Both the position numbers and the translations under genes were made by a program. A stretch of 33,341 nucleotides of DNA, taken from assembly GCA_945877035.1 (NCBI GenBank), contig CAMCQH010000019.1, positions 1-33,341 of the forward strand, written 5' to 3'. Under the pieces are notes generated by a model. That model was not told the origin of the DNA. It did not search any database and worked only from the letters and a program-made list of their open reading frames with translations. Each line of letters opens with the position of its first letter. Within the stretch, counting starts at the first letter, position 1. Positions 1 to 8,023 of the stretch are shown piece after piece. The stretch comes from an uncultured Clostridium sp. Its GTDB lineage: Bacteria; Bacillota; Clostridia; TANB77; CAG-508.

Positions 1-2
1 TG

Positions 3-1019
3 AAACAAGGAGAATTAGACTTTTTTAAAGCTACTGTACTTTCAAAATCTAATGAGCCTGTTTTTATGTGTAGTGATATGCCTATGGAAGATATGGCAGA
101 AGATGTTGAGTTCGGTAAAAAGTGGATGTTTGCAATAGCTATGACATTAAAAAGAGGTTTACATTTAAATATAATACATAATCTTGATAGACCATTTAAT
201 GAAATGATGTTAGGTTTAGAAAGTTGGATTCCTATTTATATGACAGGACAAGTTTCTCCATATTATTTAACTGGATTGCAAAATTCTGTATATTGCCATT
301 TCAATTATGTATCAGGTGCTGTTGCTCTTACTGGTGAATGTATTAAAGGATATCACAATAAAGGAAAATATCATTTAACAAGCAATAAGACAGATGTTGC
401 ATATTATAAAACAAAATCAGAATGTTTATTAAATAAAGCTAAACCACTTATGGATATTTATCGTATAGAAAATAAAAATGCTTTTGATGCTTTTATTTCT
501 TCTGATGCTAATATTAAAGGAACTCGTAAGAGAATTTTATCTTCACTTCCTATTCATACAATTTCTGATGAGTTACTTTTAAAAATTTTGAAACGCAATA
601 AAGTTTCTGATGATGATATAAAAAATATTCTATCTGCTGTGAAAAAGCAAAAACAGACAATTGAAAAAATATTGGAGGATAATGTTTTAGAGGATGAAAT
701 AAATAAACTTTCTAAAGAGGATTTTGATAATTTTCCTCCTTTGCTTTCTCTTTCTAATAGTTTTTATGAAAATAATATTCAATATGATTATGAAGAATAT
801 TTAGAACATTTAAGTGATACTCAAAAATATATGGATAGTCATAAAAATTATAGATTTTTGACAGAAAAGGTTCATACTTTTAGGAATATTGATATTACTA
901 TTCGTCCTGGTAATTGGGCTATGTTGTCAAAAAATACTCATCCTGCTATTCATTTTGTTATCCGTCATCCAAAACTTCGTGATGCTATTGAGAATTTTAT
1001 TGCACCAGTTGTGGAATAG
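3..1019 (+). CDS. 3' part of an unrecognised protein (5' end outside window)
   Basis: The frame is open from the left edge, so the ATG at 66 is probably internal and the gene is truncated by the window. I do not recognise the family with certainty. The visible part is soluble, with no membrane segment. It has a Trp/Tyr-rich section (LESWIPIYMTGQVSPYYL, about residues 50-68 counted from the ATG at 66), then a charged helical middle (KILKRNKVSDDDIKNIL), and ends in a compact basic segment (FVIRHPKLRDAIENF). Proteins of this look in Clostridia are often annotated as XRE-like helix-turn-helix proteins with a long C-terminal region, but no HTH is visible here because the N-terminus is missing, so that is only a guess. 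It converges on the MMPL gene and ends just before a strong shared terminator. Confidence 0.6.
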   Translation, partial: KQGELDFFKATVLSKSNEPVFMCSDMPMEDMAEDVEFGKKWMFAIAMTLKRGLHLNIIHNLDRPFNEMMLGLESWIPIYMTGQVSPYYLTGLQNSVYCHFNYVSGAVALTGECIKGYHNKGKYHLTSNKTDVAYYKTKSECLLNKAKPLMDIYRIENKNAFDAFISSDANIKGTRKRILSSLPIHTISDELLLKILKRNKVSDDDIKNILSAVKKQKQTIEKILEDNVLEDEINKLSKEDFDNFPPLLSLSNSFYENNIQYDYEEYLEHLSDTQKYMDSHKNYRFLTEKVHTFRNIDITIRPGNWAMLSKNTHPAIHFVIRHPKLRDAIENFIAPVVE

Positions 1020-1046
1020 TTACTATTTATATTTTTTAAATAAGCC

Positions 1047-1096
1047 GTAAAATCGGTAATATATAAATAAAATTATTTATATATTACCGATTTTAC
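1047..1096. terminator. Bidirectional terminator, perfect 24-bp stem
   Basis: A perfect 24-bp inverted repeat (arms 1047-1070 and 1073-1096) with only AA between the arms. It lies between two convergent genes (stops at 1019 and 1110). The outer end of each arm is A/T-rich, so it can serve both strands. Confidence 0.85.
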
Positions 1097-1109
1097 TAGT
1101 CTATTTATT

Positions 1110-4100
1110 TTATTGTATTTTCTTTTTCCTCATAATAATTTTATCGCAAGCTGCCAATACAGCTGGCAATAACACTAATATCAATATTGCAGAACACAAA
1201 GTTCCCTGTGATATTGTTTTACATATTCTAGATGCTATTGCTGAGGCAAAATTCCCAACAATTAATGTAACAATAATTAAAATTGATGCAGATGTTAGTA
1301 TAGTATGAATTGCTTTGTTATATGAATTTATAATTGCTTCTTTTATATCCATAGTTTTTCTATGTTCTAAGTAATATGAGGTGTATAAAATAGCATAATC
1401 TATTGTTGCTCCCATCAAAATACTTTGCACAATTAAAATTGCGATAAAGTAAACTTTTTCTCCTGTAAATGATAATATTCCCATTGTCATATATACAGCA
1501 CATTGAATCATAAGTACTAATATCAACGGTATAATTGCTGATTTAAATGTTATTGCAACTACAATAAATATTAAAACCATTGTTAGGACTGTTATAAAGT
1601 TTAATTCATTTTGGAAAGTTTGGCTCATTTCATATGCCATTGGTGAATCTCCAATTATATAAAAGTCTTCTAAACTTCCTCCTAAATCATCTTTGATTTT
1701 TTGTATAAAATTAAATGTTTCATCAGTTTCTGGTGCTAATTTTGTATTTATTACAACTCTTGAATATCCCTCTCCAGTTAATAAATCTTTGGCTTCTTTT
1801 ACAGAATCTTTGGCATCTATAATATCTTGCCTCATATCATCTTCTATAAAGTCATCAAATCTACTATCTTTTAATATGTCATCATTTAAGTAATTTACAA
1901 ATTGCTCCACTGTCATAGTCCAATAATTGTTGTACTCTTTGCTACTACCATAATATACATATAATAAATCAACTTGGTCTTTGTCTACATTATCAGCTAA
2001 TTTGCTTAAAATAGCGAAGATTTCATTCTTTGTATATTTCGTATTGTTTAAGCTTGCATCCATAATTCCATTTATAGTGTCTAAATTTAATTTTGTTTCA
2101 CTATCAAAATTGCTTGAATATTCTGGATTTGTTACTACATCATTTAGTATAAATTTAACTAGCTCTTTTAATGAAATAGTTTGGTTTGGATTAACATATT
2201 TTGAGCTATATAATCCATATAGTAAATCCAGGTCATTTGTATTAATTCCAAGTAAGTTTCCTAATTCTTGGCTTGAATATTTTTTGTTATTTACTACTCC
2301 ATTCATCGCTTTTTGCAATAAGCTTAACTCGTTTATAGTATTTATATTTAAACTATTTGCTAAAGTTTTATCATTTTTGTGGTCTAAAACAAATTTAACA
2401 AATTCTTGTGGTGTTAATTTTGTTGTAGAATTTTTTAATGTATATAATGTGTATATACTTTTTACAGTGTTTTCATCTATTCCGATAAATTTTGATAATT
2501 CTTTATATGAATAACTTGTTTTATTATTTGTGCTTGTCATGATATTAGAAAGTAGTTTTAATTTTGCCATTGTCTCTTCGTTTAAGTTATTTTTTATACT
2601 TTCATTATCACTATTTTTTAATATAAATGTTACTAATTCATTTGGCGTCATTTTCCAATTAGATGTGTTACCTTTTGAAAAATCAATTAATCCATAGATA
2701 TTATACATTTTACTTGTTTCCATGTTTAATATTTTAGATAACTCGGTTGCTGTGTATTTAGTTGGATTAGCAAGTATACTTTCATCTATTTCTTCAAGAC
2801 CACTTATATCCACATTATCCAAATATGAAGTATTATTTTTTAAATAAATTGTAGTATTAACAAATTCTGCGATACTTAATTTTGTATTATTATCAGTATT
2901 CATATATTTTAAAAGTAATAATTGGTTTATAGTTTGTTCATCTAATCCAAATAGATTTGCTAATTCTTTTGAATTCATATTTTTATTTATTGTGTTTATA
3001 TCACTAAAAGTTGCTAGCATTTTTATATTGCTTATTATTACTTCATCAAAATTACTTGCATAATTTTGATTAGTTAAAACATCTGTTAATACAAAGTTTG
3101 AAAATTCTGAAATAGTTATTTTTGTGTCTATTTCGTTTACATTTATATAGTAAGTATATAAATCGCTCATTGTTGATTCAGACATTCCAAAAAGTGAAGC
3201 CATTTCTTTGCTTGTCATTTTCTTTTGAATTGTATTAACATCTGTAAATTTTGATAATGTGTTTAAACTATTTTTTGCGTTATTATCAACTTTGCTTGCA
3301 TATTTTTCATTTGTTAGAACATCTTTATTCATAAATTTTATGAAGTCATTTAAAGTTATTTTTACATCATTATTTTTTGAATTATAATAAATTAATATAT
3401 CTTTTACATCTTCTTCATTTATTTCTAAAATATTTGCTATTTCAGTTGATGTTCTTTTTTTGTTGATTTGTGTGCTATTTGTAAAATTAGAAAGTCTATC
3501 TATATTTGCTTTTGTTTCTACATCAATTCTGTCAGAAACATTTTCATTTTTATAAACATCTTCTTGCACAAATTTTACAAATTCATCAAAACTTATTGTA
3601 TTATTTTCATCTTGATTATAATAATTATAATATATTATTTTTAATAGATAATCTTCTACATTTGTGTCTGTTCCTAAATCACTCATCTTTTGGTTTAACT
3701 TGTCATATGTAAGGCTTTCATTTATTGTATTTCCATATCCTAAAACTTCTTCTACATTTTCTTCGTTTTCTAATTCTTTCAAATATTTTGAAACGATTTC
3801 TTCATCTTTACTTTTATAAATTAATGCCATTTGATTATTTTCTGTAAATACTTTGTTAACTTCATTTGATGTAGTGTCTGTATATGAAATACCTAAATTC
3901 CCTTTTAGTAAATAATCTCCAACAAATGCTACAAGAAACAACAACACTGCTATATTTCTTAGTTTGTAGCTTATTTTTCCTAGCCAATCCATTTTAAAGT
4001 TTGGACTTCTCTTTTTAGTTTTTGCAATTGCTTTATCAAACATTAGTATTAAGCCTGGAAGTACAAAGAATATACTAATTAAGCTAAATAGTACACCTTT

Positions 4101-4964
4101 TGCTAATACAAATCCTAAATCTTTACCAATTGTAAAACTCATAAATACAAGTGCTAGTAACCCTACTATTGTTGTTACTGAACTACTTGATATAGATTTA
4201 AAAGCGTTATATAAAGCATTTTTCATTGCTTTTACTTTGTCAGTTTCTTTTTGTCTTTCTTGTGCATATCTATTCATTAACATTATTGAATAGTCCATTG
4301 ATAACGCCATTTGTAGAATAGCTGATATTGAATTTGTAATATTAGATACTGTCCCAAATATTATATTTGTACCATTATTTAACAAAACTCCTATCAATAT
4401 TGATGTCAGAAATAAGAATGGTTCTACATAAGATTCACACATTATTATTAAAATTACTAATGCACATACAACAGCAAGAACTACTATCCATGTTGGTAAA
4501 ACGGGATTATTTCTTTCTGATATTGATCCACTTGTATAGATTTTATAGTCCTTATTGTAATGTTCTTTTATTTCTTTATAAACATCACTTGCTAGCTCAG
4601 AATCTTCTGTGTCATCTACATTTATTACATATAAAGTGTAATTATCCTTGTTGTAGTCTTCTGTGTTGTCATAATCTACACTATTTACCCCTTTTATTTG
4701 TGTAAGTTCATTATATATTTCAGTTTTTTTATCTTCTTGTAAGTCTTCAAACATTACATTAAGCGAGCTTGATTTTATTTCTTTAAAGTTGCTTTCCATA
4801 ATGTCCATACCGATTCTTGTTTCTGATGTACTTGGTAAGTATTCTGCAATGTCATAGTTGATGTTAACTTTTTGAGACAAGATTACTGATATGATTGATA
4901 GTATGATAAATAAAACTAATATAATGTGTCTTTTGTTAATGATAAAATCTGTAAATTTTTTCAA
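1110..4964 (-). CDS. MMPL/RND-family membrane exporter with repeat-filled external domain
   Basis: An RND-superfamily (MMPL type) transporter of 1284 residues. There is one N-terminal transmembrane helix (about 13-31), an external segment, and a first membrane bundle (about 157-345) with the conserved Asp in SMDYSIML (D224). A very large external region (about 350-1110) follows, then a second bundle (about 1120-1275) with the matching Asp in GATIDYAILY (D1189). The two Asp motifs are those expected for proton-driven MMPL pumps, whose known substrates are lipids, glycolipids and hydrophobic drugs. The external region holds about eight degenerate repeats (425-1040), which makes the protein longer than usual. 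The start codon is TTG at 4964-4962, preceded by GGAGAGG. A TetR gene lies divergently upstream, a common arrangement for a regulated efflux pump. The substrate is unknown. Confidence 0.9.
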   Translation of the reverse strand: MKKFTDFIINKRHIILVLFIILSIISVILSQKVNINYDIAEYLPSTSETRIGMDIMESNFKEIKSSSLNVMFEDLQEDKKTEIYNELTQIKGVNSVDYDNTEDYNKDNYTLYVINVDDTEDSELASDVYKEIKEHYNKDYKIYTSGSISERNNPVLPTWIVVLAVVCALVILIIMCESYVEPFLFLTSILIGVLLNNGTNIIFGTVSNITNSISAILQMALSMDYSIMLMNRYAQERQKETDKVKAMKNALYNAFKSISSSSVTTIVGLLALVFMSFTIGKDLGFVLAKGVLFSLISIFFVLPGLILMFDKAIAKTKKRSPNFKMDWLGKISYKLRNIAVLLFLVAFVGDYLLKGNLGISYTDTTSNEVNKVFTENNQMALIYKSKDEEIVSKYLKELENEENVEEVLGYGNTINESLTYDKLNQKMSDLGTDTNVEDYLLKIIYYNYYNQDENNTISFDEFVKFVQEDVYKNENVSDRIDVETKANIDRLSNFTNSTQINKKRTSTEIANILEINEEDVKDILIYYNSKNNDVKITLNDFIKFMNKDVLTNEKYASKVDNNAKNSLNTLSKFTDVNTIQKKMTSKEMASLFGMSESTMSDLYTYYINVNEIDTKITISEFSNFVLTDVLTNQNYASNFDEVIISNIKMLATFSDINTINKNMNSKELANLFGLDEQTINQLLLLKYMNTDNNTKLSIAEFVNTTIYLKNNTSYLDNVDISGLEEIDESILANPTKYTATELSKILNMETSKMYNIYGLIDFSKGNTSNWKMTPNELVTFILKNSDNESIKNNLNEETMAKLKLLSNIMTSTNNKTSYSYKELSKFIGIDENTVKSIYTLYTLKNSTTKLTPQEFVKFVLDHKNDKTLANSLNINTINELSLLQKAMNGVVNNKKYSSQELGNLLGINTNDLDLLYGLYSSKYVNPNQTISLKELVKFILNDVVTNPEYSSNFDSETKLNLDTINGIMDASLNNTKYTKNEIFAILSKLADNVDKDQVDLLYVYYGSSKEYNNYWTMTVEQFVNYLNDDILKDSRFDDFIEDDMRQDIIDAKDSVKEAKDLLTGEGYSRVVINTKLAPETDETFNFIQKIKDDLGGSLEDFYIIGDSPMAYEMSQTFQNELNFITVLTMVLIFIVVAITFKSAIIPLILVLMIQCAVYMTMGILSFTGEKVYFIAILIVQSILMGATIDYAILYTSYYLEHRKTMDIKEAIINSYNKAIHTILTSASILIIVTLIVGNFASAIASRICKTISQGTLCSAILILVLLPAVLAACDKIIMRKKKIQ

Positions 4965-4996
4965 ACTTATCCTCTCCTTTTTTTGTCCTAAATTTT

Positions 4997-5025
4997 ATTT
5001 TAGATACTTTATTATATTTATTCAA
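4997..5025 (-). promoter_or_regulatory. Probable sigma-A promoter of the MMPL gene
   Basis: On the minus strand TTGAAT (5025-5020), 17 bp, TAAAAT (5002-4997). The predicted start falls about 25 nt before the TTG start codon and its ribosome binding site. Confidence 0.6.
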
Positions 5026-5037
5026 GTATAATATATT

Positions 5038-5065
5038 AAAAAGTGTCCAAATTTGGACACTTTTT
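5038..5065 (-). terminator. Perfect palindrome, probable terminator of the MazG-like remnant
   Basis: A 28-nt perfect palindrome whose half-site is AAAAAGTGTCCAAA, ending in a T-run on either strand. It lies just after the stop codon (5092) of the minus-strand MazG-like fragment and upstream of the MMPL promoter, so it would insulate the two. Its TGTCCAAA core resembles the REP-like repeats found elsewhere in the window. Confidence 0.6.
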
Positions 5066-5091
5066 GTTAAATTGTCTTTTTTATATATTCT

Positions 5092-5235
5092 TTAATATAA
5101 ATTCAATAACATTGTTTTCTCTATTTCTTGGTTTGCAAATCCTCTTATTTCTATTACATCTTTTATATGTTGTTGCACTTCTTGTAATGTGTTTTTTTCA
5201 TTCAAATCATTCCATAATTCTACCTGATTCTTCAA
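5092..5235 (-). pseudogene. N-terminal fragment of a MazG-like nucleotide pyrophosphohydrolase
   Basis: A 47-codon reading frame from TTG at 5235, with AAAGGG placed as a ribosome binding site, to TAA at 5094-5092. The core QQHIKDVIEIRGFANQE followed by a Thr-Met-Leu-Leu resembles the first helix of MazG-like pyrophosphohydrolases, which in the family continues into the EEVGELAKA metal-binding helix. Here the frame stops exactly before that helix, so no catalytic metal ligands remain. I read it as a truncated relic. It could instead be a small unrelated helical protein. It is followed directly by a palindromic terminator. Confidence 0.5.
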
Positions 5236-5333
5236 TTTATTAATCCCTTTCCATTTCTTATTTTATATCACTTTCAAAATTATTAACCATATCTGCATTT
5301 TATCATAAGTTAACAATTTATACAATAAAAACA

Positions 5334-5362
5334 TTTTCAAAAATCTTTATTTGTGCTATAAT
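5334..5362 (+). promoter_or_regulatory. Extended -10 promoter of the TetR gene
   Basis: TGCTATAAT gives an extended -10 (TATAAT at 5357-5362). A weak -35, TTTTCA, lies at 5334-5339 with 17-bp spacing. This places transcription start after the in-frame ATGs at 5351 and 5363 or very near them, supporting the start codon at 5393. Confidence 0.65.
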
Positions 5363-5392
5363 ATGAAAAAACATAAAGAAAGGACTTTAAAT

Positions 5393-5947
5393 ATGAAAGT
5401 ACAAGGATTAAATTCATCTTCAAAAAAAACTAGAAACTTAATAAAAAAAGCATTTGCAGAACTTATAAATGAGAAAAAAGAATTGAGTAAAATTACAGTT
5501 ACAGAACTTGTTAAAAAAGCTGAAATTACAAGAAGTACTTTTTATACTCATTATGATGATATTTATGAAGTTGTCAACGAATACCAATTAGAAACAATTG
5601 AATTATTAGTTAGTGATGATAAAATTTTAAATTCTATTCAAGATATTTATGATTATTTTGATGAGATTTTTGAATGTTTAAATAAAAATGAAGAAATATA
5701 TAAAATGCTTTTATCTTCAAATGCTACTCTTGTATTTCTTGAAGAATTAAAAAGACTTGCTGGTAAAAAAATATACAATGTTTTGAAAAATATTATTAAA
5801 AATAACGAATATTTAGAATTAGATGTTGATTTCTATATGTATGGTGTAATTAGTGAACTTATAAAATATTTTAGAGGTCAAAGCGATTATTCTTCTGAAG
5901 AATTACTTGTAAATAGTAAAAAATGGTTTGAGAAAATTTTTAATTAA
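5393..5947 (+). CDS. TetR/AcrR-family transcriptional repressor
   Basis: A 184-residue one-component regulator. The N-terminal helix-turn-helix is clear: a first helix (TRNLIKKAFAELI), then the HTH ITVTELVKKAEITRSTFYTH ending in the STFYTHY recognition-helix signature of TetR proteins. The C-terminal two thirds are helical and would form the ligand-binding and dimer domain. The start at 5393 is preferred over upstream in-frame ATGs because AAAGAAAGGA precedes it and the -10 box overlaps those ATGs. The gene is divergent from the MMPL exporter with about 430 bp between them, so the exporter is the likely target, and self-regulation is common in the family. The inducer cannot be inferred. Confidence 0.88.
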   Translation: MKVQGLNSSSKKTRNLIKKAFAELINEKKELSKITVTELVKKAEITRSTFYTHYDDIYEVVNEYQLETIELLVSDDKILNSIQDIYDYFDEIFECLNKNEEIYKMLLSSNATLVFLEELKRLAGKKIYNVLKNIIKNNEYLELDVDFYMYGVISELIKYFRGQSDYSSEELLVNSKKWFEKIFN

Positions 5948-5966
5948 ATTTTTCAAGCCATTTTTT
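5918..5966 (+). terminator. Terminator of the TetR gene
   Basis: Imperfect stem (AAAAAATGGTTTGA... pairing with ...TTTTTCAAGCCATTTTTT), overlapping the stop codon and ending in a T-run. The following 5967-6148 is plain AT-rich DNA in which I see nothing. Confidence 0.65.
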
Positions 5967-6148
5967 AATTTATTCTCGTTTTTCAAATATTGATGCATAT
6001 ATTTTTACTTGTTATTTTACATTTATTTATTTGTTTTAGAACTATTGCTTGTATTCTATGACAATTTATTTTCTTTGTCAATATTTTTTGTAATTTTTTA
6101 GTAAACTTTTACAATGATTTTGTTTAATAATTTTTAATTAATCTTATA

Positions 6149-7246
6149 TTATTGAAATTTTGTTATATCACTTATTTTCCCTGCAAAATATGGGTTCTCT
6201 TTGCCTTTTTCTTTTAAGAATATTGCAAATGTATCATCTATTGCAAATTCTCTGACCTCATCAAACATTATTGCTGATTTATAGTCTGCCATCATCCCTG
6301 CTTCACTTTTTATTTTTCCTCCTGTTTTATCTAATTCAAACTGTATTGTCTGTAAAGCCTTTTCGATATAGTACTTATCCCCATTTGAAAATAAAAATAA
6401 TTTATTTTGTATTTCAGTAAATTCTGTTTTTTCATTGATTTTTATATTAGGAACTTTTAATAATTCTTTTTCTTGTAACCTTTTATTTCCTTTATATTTA
6501 CTTTCTTCTTTTTCTATATTTTGATATATTTTGTTAAATGTATTTCCTTTTGGATTTTTGCAAAAAATAACTTCATCTTCTTGTTTAGTTTTTAATTTAA
6601 TAGCAAAATCATTTTTTGAATTATAATATAAAACTCCTACTTGATTTCTTAATTCATCACTTTGGCTATCTTTTTTTATCCCAAAATATTTTACATTTTC
6701 ATAATTTCCGAATTTATCGTTTTCAAGTTCTTCAAATGCTTTTTCAAACTTAAACTCTTTCTTTAGCATTGCGTATAAGAAATAATCTTTTGGATCTCTG
6801 TTTTCCCAATCAAAGTCGTTTAGAATATCACTTGTTTCATTGAATTTTTCTTTTATAGCCTTTTCAATTTCATTTTTTAAAGCTATAGATGGGCTCCCTA
6901 CCTTCTTATAAAAATATTGTTCAGATAAGTCGTTTGTTGTAAAGGTTTCTTTGTTTAAGTTTTCAACTACTTTTAATTGCGGTGTAAATACAATATCTTG
7001 TTTTGCTAAGTCATTTTTTAAATCATTCCATATTAGCTGAAATGTGCCACACCAAATTGTATTATCTTTTATTTCATCTTCTAATGTCAAAGCTGTTGTT
7101 ATTCCTTCTGTACTAGATAATTTACTTGCTGAAGAAGTATGTCCTCCTGTCTTATCATTTACAAATACCTTTTCATATATACAAAACCCTAATAATGCTA
7201 TAACAATGACAGTAACTACTATTACTATTTTTATACTTTTATTCAT
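6149..7246 (-). CDS. Membrane-anchored protein with serpin-like features
   Basis: A 365-residue protein with an N-terminal membrane helix (about 6-23) and the rest outside the cell. The start at 7246 is chosen because GAGGGTGG lies just upstream. Several blocks appear in serpin order. VLYYNSKNDFAIKL (205-218) matches the strand before the conserved Leu-Pro-Tyr region. LKVPNIKI (263-270) matches the 'PKF' strand. ALQTIQFELDKTGGKIKSEAG (298-317) sits where the reactive-loop hinge would be. DDTFAIFLKEKG...YFAGKISD (337-360) matches the C-terminal PFLFLI...GR strand pair. The hinge lacks the small-residue run of inhibitory serpins and contains charged residues, so protease inhibition is doubtful. 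The serpin assignment is a pattern match by eye and needs structure prediction. It is monocistronic, between the TetR gene and nrdG. Confidence 0.5.
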   Translation of the reverse strand: MNKSIKIVIVVTVIVIALLGFCIYEKVFVNDKTGGHTSSASKLSSTEGITTALTLEDEIKDNTIWCGTFQLIWNDLKNDLAKQDIVFTPQLKVVENLNKETFTTNDLSEQYFYKKVGSPSIALKNEIEKAIKEKFNETSDILNDFDWENRDPKDYFLYAMLKKEFKFEKAFEELENDKFGNYENVKYFGIKKDSQSDELRNQVGVLYYNSKNDFAIKLKTKQEDEVIFCKNPKGNTFNKIYQNIEKEESKYKGNKRLQEKELLKVPNIKINEKTEFTEIQNKLFLFSNGDKYYIEKALQTIQFELDKTGGKIKSEAGMMADYKSAIMFDEVREFAIDDTFAIFLKEKGKENPYFAGKISDITKFQ

Positions 7247-7330
7247 TAATACCACCCTCTTTATATATAACACATTTACTTAAAAAAATAAAGATTTCAT
7301 TATAAAGTTTTGATATAAACAGTTACAGTT

Positions 7331-7456
7331 CAGCCTTAATTTTATAGAGTAGTTCTAAATGTTGATATATTAATATTTTGAAGCAAAAGACCCAATGGTA
7401 GACCCTAGCTATGTTTTTTGCAAAAAATATTCATATATCAACATTTAGAACGGCTG
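7331..7456. repeat. Long inverted-repeat element with structured loop
   Basis: Arms 7352-7379 and 7424-7451 are complementary over 28 bp with one mismatch (19 bp perfect, GTTCTAAATGTTGATATAT). Short CAGCC (7331-7335) and GGCTG (7452-7456) also pair further out. The 44-nt loop holds a tandem GACCC...GACCC. It lies between two minus-strand genes and is too long and too loop-rich for an ordinary terminator. It may be a MITE-like unit or a structured RNA. Confidence 0.6.
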
Positions 7457-7479
7457 ATTTTTATATCTTACTAATTATT

Positions 7480-7513
7480 AAAAAATCACTCTATATTTAT
7501 AGAATGATTTTTT
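7480..7513 (-). terminator. Terminator of nrdDG
   Basis: A 16-bp stem (7480-7495 with 7498-7513, one G·T pair) flanked by A- and T-runs, 13 nt after the nrdG stop codon. Confidence 0.8.
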
Positions 7514-7526
7514 GTATAAATTTTAT

Positions 7527-8021
7527 TTATTCACAGAAAAATACAATATCATTATCTTTTAAACTTTTTTGCACATCAATAACTCTTTGATTTGAAGAAC
7601 CTCTCCACTTCAATGTAGGATTATGTAATTCATCAACATATTGGCCATCAACCAAAACATCTAAATATTTAACAACCTCTTTATCTTTTAAATCTTTATC
7701 AAACTTAAAACCTGACCAAGCCCATAAATTTTTATTTGGGTATTTTTCTTTAAATGCTTTAGCTAATTTTGTAGTTCCTTCTATATTCTTAGGATTCATT
7801 GGTTCTCCACCTAAAATTGATAATCCTTCTATATTTTCATTATCACATAATTCTAATACTCTCTCAATAGTGCTATCAGTGAACTCTTTTCCTCCATTAA
7901 AGTCATGTGTTTCTGGATTAAAACAATTTTTGCAGTTAAATGTGCATCCTTGCATAAATATTGATACTCTTACACCTGGTCCATCTGCAATATCCATTTT
8001 TCTAATTTTGTTATATCTCAT
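7527..8021 (-). CDS. nrdG: Anaerobic ribonucleotide reductase activating enzyme
   Basis: A radical-SAM activase of 164 residues that installs the glycyl radical on NrdD. The iron-sulfur motif is GCTFNCKNC (C26, C30, C33), the CX3CX2C pattern of the family. The SAM-binding GGEP stretch is in LSILGGEPMNP. The family ending (RGSSNQRVIDV) is present and the length is normal. It starts 2 nt after nrdD, so it is co-transcribed and probably translationally coupled. It acts in the cytoplasm under anaerobic conditions, using electrons from a flavodoxin or ferredoxin. Confidence 0.97.
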   Translation of the reverse strand: MRYNKIRKMDIADGPGVRVSIFMQGCTFNCKNCFNPETHDFNGGKEFTDSTIERVLELCDNENIEGLSILGGEPMNPKNIEGTTKLAKAFKEKYPNKNLWAWSGFKFDKDLKDKEVVKYLDVLVDGQYVDELHNPTLKWRGSSNQRVIDVQKSLKDNDIVFFCE

Positions 8022-8023
8022 TT

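Noticed and set aside
1981..2514. Plus-strand open frames inside the MMPL, addA, ftsY and UPF0182 genes
   Set aside because: They are antisense to clear protein families, are rich in Phe, Leu and Ser as expected from reversed AT-rich codons, and lack ribosome binding sites.
1842..3690. CRISPR-like or satellite DNA repeats inside the MMPL gene
   Set aside because: The periodicity is at protein level only, the DNA units are diverged and the reading frame is continuous.
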